Part shown: piece after piece, positions 42,906 to 48,756 of the stretch
Layout of the letters: each line of letters starts with the position of its first letter
Position numbering within the stretch: position 1 is the first letter of the stretch
Assembly: GCF_002379095.1 (NCBI RefSeq)
Contig: NZ_NBZV01000036.1
Coordinates: 1-48,756 of the forward strand
Length of the DNA: 48,756 nt
Direction of reading: 5' to 3'
Source: Polaromonas sp. AER18D-145
GTDB taxonomy: Bacteria > Pseudomonadota > Gammaproteobacteria > Burkholderiales > Burkholderiaceae_C
The notes under the pieces: generated by a model
Databases searched by the model: none
What the model was told of the DNA's origin: nothing
What the model saw: the letters and a program-made list of their open reading frames with translations, nothing else
Made by a program: the position numbers and the translations under genes

Positions 42906-44381
42906 ATGGGATTGTTGAGCCTTGCCATCTGGACGCCGATCTTTTTCGGCGTCATCCTGCTGGCCCTCGGACGTGACGACCAGGCGCGCAGCGTGCGCTG
43001 GATCGCACTGATCGGTGCCATCGTCAGTTTCCTTGTGACCCTTCCTCTTTACGGCGGCTTTGAAATCGGCACGTCGGCCATGCAGTTTGTCGAGAAGGCC
43101 CCGTGGATAGAGCGTTTCAATGTCAACTACCACCTCGGCGTGGACGGCATCTCGCTATGGTTTGTGCTGCTGACGGCCTTCATCAACGTGGTGGTCATCA
43201 TCGCGAGCTGGGAGTCGATCACCAGCCGCGTCAACCAGTACATGGCCGCTTTCCTGATCCTCAGCGGCCTGATGATAGGTGTGTTCGCGGCGCTCGACGG
43301 CATGCTGTTTTACGTGTTCTTCGAAGCCACGCTGATCCCGATGTACTTGATCATCGGCGTCTGGGGCGGGCCGAGAAAGATCTACGCGGCCTTCAAGTTC
43401 TTCCTGTACACGCTGCTCGGCTCGCTGCTGATGCTGATCGCGCTGATCTTCCTGTATGTCAAGTCGGGCGGCAGTTTTGACCTCGCCGTCTGGTACAAGC
43501 TGCCCTTGGACGCCACCGCGCAGACGGTGTTGTTCTTCGCCTTCCTGGCGGCGTTTTCGGTGAAGGTGCCGATGTGGCCGGTCCACACCTGGCTGCCCGA
43601 CGTGCACGTCGAGGCGCCCACCGGCGGCTCGGCGGTGCTGGCCGCCATCATGCTCAAGCTCGGTGCCTACGGCTTCCTGCGGTTTTCGCTGCCGATTGCG
43701 CCAGACGCCGCGCGCGAATGGGCCGGGCTCATGATTGCCCTGTCGCTGATCGCCGTGATTTACGTCGGCCTGGTCGCCATGGTCCAGCGGGACATGAAAA
43801 AGCTGGTGGCGTATTCGTCGGTGGCGCACATGGGTTTTGTCACCCTGGGCTTTTTCATCTTCAACGACATCGGTGTGTCCGGCGGCATTGTGCAGATGAT
43901 TGCGCATGGCTTCGTCTCCGCCGCCATGTTTCTGTGTATCGGCGTGCTGTATGACCGTGTGCATTCGCGTGAAATCGCCAGTTATGGCGGCGTGGTCAAC
44001 ACCATGCCCAAGTTCACGGCCTTTGCGCTGCTGTTTGCAATGGCCAACTGCGGCCTACCCGCCACAGCCGGGTTTGTCGGCGAATGGATGGTGATCCTGG
44101 GCGCGGTCAAGTTCAACTTCTGGATTGGCGCGGCCGCCGCGTCGGCGCTGATTTTCGGCGCGGCCTATACGCTTTGGATGTTCAAGCGCGTCTACCTCGG
44201 ACCAGTCGCCAACGACGATGTCAAAGGCCTGGCCGACATCAACAGCCGTGAATTCCTGATGTTGGCCCTGCTGGCCATTGCCGTGTTGTTCATGGGTATC
44301 TATCCCAAGCCCTTCACCGATGTGATGGACAGTTCGGTCATCGACCTGCTGAAACACGTCGCGGCTTCCAAACTGCAATAA
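42906..44381 (+). CDS. nuoM: NADH-quinone oxidoreductase subunit M
   Basis: A 491-residue antiporter-like subunit of the proton-pumping arm. It shows [18 protein letters not shown] (key Glu), [23 protein letters not shown] (key Lys) and [11 protein letters not shown]. Full length; AAGGAG lies upstream of the ATG. Confidence 0.98.
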   Translation: MGLLSLAIWTPIFFGVILLALGRDDQARSVRWIALIGAIVSFLVTLPLYGGFEIGTSAMQFVEKAPWIERFNVNYHLGVDGISLWFVLLTAFINVVVIIASWESITSRVNQYMAAFLILSGLMIGVFAALDGMLFYVFFEATLIPMYLIIGVWGGPRKIYAAFKFFLYTLLGSLLMLIALIFLYVKSGGSFDLAVWYKLPLDATAQTVLFFAFLAAFSVKVPMWPVHTWLPDVHVEAPTGGSAVLAAIMLKLGAYGFLRFSLPIAPDAAREWAGLMIALSLIAVIYVGLVAMVQRDMKKLVAYSSVAHMGFVTLGFFIFNDIGVSGGIVQMIAHGFVSAAMFLCIGVLYDRVHSREIASYGGVVNTMPKFTAFALLFAMANCGLPATAGFVGEWMVILGAVKFNFWIGAAAASALIFGAAYTLWMFKRVYLGPVANDDVKGLADINSREFLMLALLAIAVLFMGIYPKPFTDVMDSSVIDLLKHVAASKLQ

Positions 44382-44403
44382 GCAACCATTTCAAAGAATC
44401 CAG

Positions 44404-45906
44404 ATGATTGACAAACTCAGTTGGCTATCGGTCTACCCGGAAATCGTGCTCCTGGTCATGGCCTGCGTGATCGCGCTGGTCGACCTCGGCGTGAAAAGCC
44501 CGCAGCGCACCCTGACTTATGTGCTGACCCTGCTGACGCTGGCTGCCGTGGCGGCACTGGAGGCCGTGTACGCCGTCAAGGGCAACACGTTCTACGGCTT
44601 CGGCAACATGGTCGTGAGCGACCCCATGGGCAACTGGCTCAAGTGTTTCGCCTCGATCGCGATGATGGTCACCCTGGTGTATGGGCGCGGGTATGCGGCA
44701 GACCGCGACATGCTGCGCGGCGGCGAGCTGTTCACGCTGGGCATGTTTGCGCTGCTCGGCATCTTCGTGATGATCTCCGGCAACAACTTCCTGGTGCTCT
44801 ACATGGGCCTGGAGCTGATGACGCTGTCCAGCTACGCCCTGGTGGCGCTGCGCCGCGACAACGCAACGGCCACTGAAGCCGCGATGAAGTACTTTGTGCT
44901 CAGTGCCATGGCCTCGGGCTTCCTGCTTTACGGCCTGTCCATGATGTACGGCGCCACCGGCTCGCTGGACGTCAACGAGGTGTACCGGGCCATTGCCAGC
45001 CGCCAGGTGAACCACCAGGTGCTGGTGTTCGGCCTGGTCTTCATCGTGGCCGGCCTGGCCTTCAAGCTGGGCGCCGTGCCGTTTCACATGTGGCTGCCCG
45101 ACGTGTACCAGGGCGCGCCCACGGCGATCACGCTGCTGATCGGTGCGGCGCCGCAGTTTGCCGCCTTTGCCATCTGCATCCGCCTGCTGGTGCAGGGCCT
45201 GCTGCCGCTGGCCATCGACTGGCAGCAGATGCTGGCGCTGATGGCCATCGGTTCGCTGCTGGTGGGCAATCTGGCGGCGGTGGCGCAGACCAACCTCAAG
45301 CGCATGCTGGCGTTCTCCACCATCTCGCAAATGGGCTTCCTGTTGCTGGCGCTACTGGCCGCGGTGGTTCCCGGGCGGCCGCTCAACGCCGAGTACGCCT
45401 ACGGCGCGGCCATGTTCTACGCCATCACCTATGTGCTGACCACACTCGCGGTGTTCGGCATCATCCTGCTGCTGGCGCGTGCTGGCCACGAGTCCGAGGA
45501 AATCACCGACCTGGCCGGCCTGAACCAGCGCAGCCCGCTGTTTGCCGGCGTCATGGCCATCAGCATGTTCTCGCTGGCCGGGGTGCCGCCTGTGGTTGGT
45601 TTCTACGCCAAGCTCGGCGTGTTGCAGGCCCTGGTGTCCTCGCAGCAGACCAGCTACATCGTGCTGGCGGTTTTTGCGGTGCTGATGTCGCTGGTCGGCG
45701 CCTTCTATTACCTGCGTATCGTCAAGGTGATGTATTTTGATGCACCCAACGTCGGCATGCCCACGGCCATCGTGGCCCCTGCCGATGCCCGCGTGGTGCT
45801 GTCCATCAACGGTGCGCTGGTGCTGCTGCTGGGTGTCATGCCCGGCGGCCTGATGACGCTGTGCCAGCAGGCGATTGCCAGCGTTGTGAAGTCCCTCGGC
45901 ACATGA
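44404..45906 (+). CDS. nuoN: NADH-quinone oxidoreductase subunit N
   Basis: The 500-residue third antiporter-like subunit, next to NuoK. Shown are [38 protein letters not shown] and [15 protein letters not shown]. The stop overlaps the start of the DUF2818 gene (ATGA), extending the operon beyond the 14 nuo genes. Confidence 0.98.
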   Translation: MIDKLSWLSVYPEIVLLVMACVIALVDLGVKSPQRTLTYVLTLLTLAAVAALEAVYAVKGNTFYGFGNMVVSDPMGNWLKCFASIAMMVTLVYGRGYAADRDMLRGGELFTLGMFALLGIFVMISGNNFLVLYMGLELMTLSSYALVALRRDNATATEAAMKYFVLSAMASGFLLYGLSMMYGATGSLDVNEVYRAIASRQVNHQVLVFGLVFIVAGLAFKLGAVPFHMWLPDVYQGAPTAITLLIGAAPQFAAFAICIRLLVQGLLPLAIDWQQMLALMAIGSLLVGNLAAVAQTNLKRMLAFSTISQMGFLLLALLAAVVPGRPLNAEYAYGAAMFYAITYVLTTLAVFGIILLLARAGHESEEITDLAGLNQRSPLFAGVMAISMFSLAGVPPVVGFYAKLGVLQALVSSQQTSYIVLAVFAVLMSLVGAFYYLRIVKVMYFDAPNVGMPTAIVAPADARVVLSINGALVLLLGVMPGGLMTLCQQAIASVVKSLGT

Positions 45907-46202
45907 ACCAGACTGTCTCGGTATGGCTGGTGGTGGCGCTGGCCCTGCTGGCGGCCAACCTGCCGTTCATCAGCAACCGCGTGCTGCTGGTGTACCGGCT
46001 GAAGAACCCGAAGAACCTCGCGGTGCGTCTTGCCGAAATGGTGTTCTGGTACGTCGTGGTGGGCGGTGTCGCCTTGCTGCTGGAGCAGCGCGCCGGCCAG
46101 ATCGCGCCGCAGGGCTGGGAGTTCTACGCCATCACGGCCACGCTGTTCATCACCTTCGCCTTTCCGGGCTTTGTGTTTCGCTACCTGTTCAAACATCGTT
46201 GA
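45903..46202 (+). CDS. DUF2818 small membrane protein
   Basis: A 99-residue protein with three predicted membrane helices (about 5-22, 43-60, 72-92), ending in a basic tail FRYLFKHR. It begins on the nuoN stop codon, so it is translated with complex I. DUF2818 has no known function; it is known to me as a betaproteobacterial family, and its linkage suggests a role in complex I assembly or membrane placement. That role is inference only. Confidence 0.8.
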   Translation: MNQTVSVWLVVALALLAANLPFISNRVLLVYRLKNPKNLAVRLAEMVFWYVVVGGVALLLEQRAGQIAPQGWEFYAITATLFITFAFPGFVFRYLFKHR

Positions 46203-46228
46203 GCGCGGCGTCCGCCCGATCCTCCGCC

Positions 46229-46849
46229 ATGCCTGAGCATCCCGCAGAGCCCCTTGATCCGGCCGACAGCCATCTGATCGAGCACAAGGTTGGCAGCCAG
46301 GAGCTGTTGCACGGCCATTTCCTCCATGCTTTCCGCGACACGGTCCGCCTGCCGGACGGGCGCGAAGCCTCACGCGAATATGTGCGCCATCCGGGCGCGG
46401 TCATGATCATTGCCCAGCTCGGCGACGGCCGCCTGGTGCTGGAGCGGCAATACCGCTACCCGGTGCAGGCCGTGATGCTGGAGTTTCCGGCCGGCAAGCT
46501 CGATGCCGGCGAGCAACCGCTGGCCTGTGCGCAGCGCGAGCTGCTCGAGGAAACCGGTTACAGCGCGGCGTCCTGGGCCCGCGCCGGTGTCATGCACCCG
46601 GTGATTTCCTACTCGACCGAGTTCATCGACATCTGGTTCGCCAGGGACCTGACCCTCGGGGAACGCAAGCTCGACGCGGGCGAGTTTCTCGACGTGTTCA
46701 CGGCCACCCCGGCCGAATTGCTGCAGTGGTGCCGCGACGGCCGTGTCACCGACGGCAAGACACTGACGGGCGCGCTGTGGCTACAAAACGTCCTGTCGGG
46801 CGCATGGTCGCTGGACTGGCAGACCGGCGCTTCCCGCGCCGGGGCCTGA
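46229..46849 (+). CDS. NUDIX hydrolase, ADP-ribose pyrophosphatase type
   Basis: A 206-residue NUDIX protein with the box GKLDAGEQPLACAQRELLEE followed by TGY, matching GX5EX7REUXEEXGU. The preceding LVLERQYRYPVQAVMLEFPAGK segment is typical of ADP-ribose/NUDT5-like members. It is 26 bp after the DUF2818 gene. The substrate, ADP-ribose or a related sugar nucleotide, is inferred. Confidence 0.92.
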   Translation: MPEHPAEPLDPADSHLIEHKVGSQELLHGHFLHAFRDTVRLPDGREASREYVRHPGAVMIIAQLGDGRLVLERQYRYPVQAVMLEFPAGKLDAGEQPLACAQRELLEETGYSAASWARAGVMHPVISYSTEFIDIWFARDLTLGERKLDAGEFLDVFTATPAELLQWCRDGRVTDGKTLTGALWLQNVLSGAWSLDWQTGASRAGA

Positions 46850-46859
46850 TAATCAGCCC

Positions 46860-47354
46860 ATGAAAGTCCTCAACCTCCAGTGTTCGCACCAGCACGCCTT
46901 TGAAGGCTGGTTTGCGTCGGAAGATGACTTTCAGGGCCAGCTGGCCCGCGGCCTGGTGACCTGCCCGCTGTGCGCCGACCCGTCCGTGCGGAAAATGCCC
47001 AGCGCGCCCCGGCTCAATCTGGGCGCCACCGGCGCGGAGCCGGCAGCGGCTTCATCTTCGCGTGAACTGTCCGTGCCTGCGGCCGCGCCGGCCAGCAGCC
47101 CGGTGCATGAGGTGATGGCTGCCGCCGGCAGCCCGGCCGTTCAGGCCGAGTTCCTGAAGGCCTTGCGCCACGTGATGGCCAACACCGAGGACGTGGGCGA
47201 ACGGTTCGCCGACGAGGCCCGTGCCATGCATTACGGCGACGCCGAGCAGCGCAGCATCCGCGGCCAGGCCAGCCGGGCCGAAGCGGTCGAGCTGCTGGAA
47301 GAGGGCATCGACGTGATGCCCTTGCCGCTGCCTGCGGCCGTCAAGCTTCACTGA
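46860..47354 (+). CDS. DUF1178 family protein
   Basis: A 164-residue protein of unknown function. The N-terminus MKVLNLQCSHQHAFEGWFAS, with a CPLC pair at about residues 38-41, looks like a small zinc-ribbon-like element: one Cys near residue 8, His, then CPLC. A low-complexity Ala-rich linker and a helical C-terminal half follow, with EDVGERFADEARAMHYGDAEQRSIRGQAS, the family's most conserved stretch. It follows the NUDIX gene by 10 bp. Confidence 0.88.
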   Translation: MKVLNLQCSHQHAFEGWFASEDDFQGQLARGLVTCPLCADPSVRKMPSAPRLNLGATGAEPAAASSSRELSVPAAAPASSPVHEVMAAAGSPAVQAEFLKALRHVMANTEDVGERFADEARAMHYGDAEQRSIRGQASRAEAVELLEEGIDVMPLPLPAAVKLH

Positions 47355-47446
47355 TCCCCACGGTCGTTCACTGCGTGTAGCTCTGCCTTCCGAGGGGGCC
47401 GCTGCGTCTGCGGACTGGCAAAGCCAGTCCCGCGGCCCCTGCTTGA
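47355..47446. repeat. Dispersed GC-rich repeat type A, copy 3
   Basis: Same layout as 2757 and 3716; here the inner hairpin is GGACTGGC-AAA-GCCAGTCC, so pairing is extended compared with copy 1. It lies between the convergent DUF1178 and glutamate dehydrogenase genes. Confidence 0.85.
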
Positions 47447-47477
47447 ATCTGGAACCGCGGGATAGCCTTCCCGCCGA

Positions 47478-48756
47478 TCAGGGGTACAAACCCCGCAACT
47501 CGCGCGTGTGCAGAATGCGTTTGCAGGCCACGATGAAGGTCGCAGTGCGCAGGCTGACCTTGTGGTCCTGGGACATCTGCCAGACGCCGGCAAAGGCTTC
47601 CTTCATGATGCGCACCAGGCGGGCGTTGATTTCGGCTTCGTCCCAGAAAAAGCTTGAAAAATCCTGCACCCATTCGAAATAACTGACGGTCACGCCGCCG
47701 GCGTTGGCAATCACGTCGGGCAGCACCAGCACATTGCGTTCCTGCAGGATGTCGTCGGCTTCGGGGGTGGTCGGCCCGTTGGCACCTTCAATGATCATGC
47801 GCGCCTTGATGCGACCGGCGTTGTCCTTGGTGATCTGCTGCTCCAATGCGGCAGGGATCAGGATTTCACAATCGACTTCCCAAAATTTGTCGTCGTCGAT
47901 TTTTTCGGCCTGCGCAAAACCGGCCACGCTGCCGGTCTCCGCCACGTGTCTGAGCAGCGAGGGCACATCGAGCCCGGCCTCGCGGTAAATCGTGCCGCCA
48001 TGGTCCTGCACGGCCACAATGCGTGCGCCGGCTTCGGCAAACAGCTTGCCGGCCACGCCGCCCACATTGCCAAAACCCTGCACCGCCACGCGGGCGGTCG
48101 CGATGTCCAGGTCGATGTGTCTGGCTGCTTCGGCGCCAACGGTGAACACGCCGCGGCCGGTGGCTTCGCGCCGACCCAGCGAGCCGCCCAGGTCCACCGG
48201 CTTGCCGGTGACCACGCCGGTCGAGGTCGAGCCGGTGTTCATCGAGTAGGTGTCCATCATCCACGCCATGATCTGCTCATTGGTGTTGACGTCGGGCGCG
48301 GGGATGTCCTTGTTCGGGCCGATGATGATGCCGATCTCGCTGGTGTAGCGGCGTGTCATGCGTTCGAGTTCGCCGCGCGAGAGTTTCTTCGGGTCCACGC
48401 GGATTCCGCCCTTGGCGCCGCCGTAGGGCACGTTCACCGCGGCGTTCTTGATCGACATCCAGGCCGACAGCGCCATCACTTCAGACAAGGTCACATCCTG
48501 GTGAAAACGCACGCCGCCCTTGCCCGGACCGCGCGAGACGTTGTGCTGCACGCGGTAACCTTCAAAGTGCGCCACCGTGCCGTCGTCCATGTGGATGGGC
48601 ACGTCGACAATCAGGATGCGCTTGGGCCGCTTGAGTGTCTCCGCCCACCGTGCCAGGCTGCCCAGGTGCGGAATCACGCGGTCGACCTGCTGCAGGTAAT
48701 TGCCCCAGGGGCCGAGCTTGTCGGCCTGCAGGTAGGAGGGCAGGGGGTGCGACAGT
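47478..48756 (-). CDS. gdhA: Glutamate dehydrogenase (5' end beyond the window)
   Basis: At least 425 residues of a Glu/Leu/Phe/Val dehydrogenase. Present are [20 protein letters not shown] near the visible start, the substrate-binding [14 protein letters not shown] with its Lys, the catalytic-Lys segment PYGGAKGGI and the Rossmann motif GFGNVGG. The first codons lie past the window edge; the reading frame stays open to 48755. The enzyme interconverts glutamate with 2-oxoglutarate and ammonium. The cofactor preference is not clear from the sequence, and GFGNVGG with a following acidic residue would need alignment. It runs convergent with the DUF1178 gene. Confidence 0.95.
   Translation of the reverse strand, partial: LSHPLPSYLQADKLGPWGNYLQQVDRVIPHLGSLARWAETLKRPKRILIVDVPIHMDDGTVAHFEGYRVQHNVSRGPGKGGVRFHQDVTLSEVMALSAWMSIKNAAVNVPYGGAKGGIRVDPKKLSRGELERMTRRYTSEIGIIIGPNKDIPAPDVNTNEQIMAWMMDTYSMNTGSTSTGVVTGKPVDLGGSLGRREATGRGVFTVGAEAARHIDLDIATARVAVQGFGNVGGVAGKLFAEAGARIVAVQDHGGTIYREAGLDVPSLLRHVAETGSVAGFAQAEKIDDDKFWEVDCEILIPAALEQQITKDNAGRIKARMIIEGANGPTTPEADDILQERNVLVLPDVIANAGGVTVSYFEWVQDFSSFFWDEAEINARLVRIMKEAFAGVWQMSQDHKVSLRTATFIVACKRILHTRELRGLYP

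Overview
This window reads as chromosome of a GC-rich betaproteobacterium, most likely Comamonadaceae (Polaromonas, Rhodoferax or Variovorax-like). The reasons are the gene neighbourhoods (rpsO-pnp-qor-tpiA-secG-tRNA-Leu-nuoA-N, then small DUF2818, NUDIX and DUF1178 genes), separate nuoC and nuoD, and several dispersed short repeat families that I associate with this family. The taxon is inferred from gene content, not from any search.

Layout. 1-5.2 kb: housekeeping genes (mog, yjgA/darP divergent from pmbA/tldE, yqeY, rpsU, a BaiN/HI0933-type flavoprotein). 5.2-21.5 kb: a nitrate/nitrite assimilation island, all on the minus strand. Its order of transcription is nasR (NIT-ANTAR antiterminator), nrtA-nrtB-nrtD (nitrate ABC importer), an MHYT membrane sensor, a response regulator with a degenerate cyclase domain, then nirB, a secreted tandem-PilJ protein, nirD, nasA, ybiB and cobA. 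21.6-25.9 kb: tsaD, a small heat shock protein, a periplasmic binding protein and an aminotransferase. 25.9-31.1 kb: rpsO, pnp, a quinone oxidoreductase, tpiA, secG and tRNA-Leu(GAG). 31.2-46.2 kb: the complete 14-gene complex I operon nuoA-N plus a DUF2818 gene. 46.2-48.8 kb: NUDIX hydrolase, DUF1178 gene, and the 3' part of a glutamate dehydrogenase that runs off the window.

How the genes work together. NrtABD imports nitrate, NasA (Mo-bis-MGD, Fe-S) reduces it to nitrite, and NirBD (siroheme) reduces nitrite to ammonium. CobA makes the siroheme precursor, Mog acts in molybdenum cofactor synthesis, and glutamate dehydrogenase can take up the ammonium. The most informative non-coding signal is regulatory. 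Both the nrtA and the nirB leaders carry a sigma-54 promoter (GG-N10-GC) followed at once by two hairpins with hexaloops of the form AACGNC (A at position 1, G at position 4), separated by 26 nt in each case. This is the RNA target expected for an ANTAR antiterminator, and nasR encodes one. In the nrtA leader the second hairpin overlaps a strong intrinsic terminator, so the two folds exclude each other. nasR has its own sigma-54-like promoter.

The least explained parts are the secreted protein with two PilJ (nitrate-sensor-type) domains between nirB and nirD, the MHYT plus pseudo-cyclase pair between the two nitrate operons, and a 17-bp palindromic repeat (GCTAT-N7-RTAGC) that also occurs, in frame, inside at least four genes.
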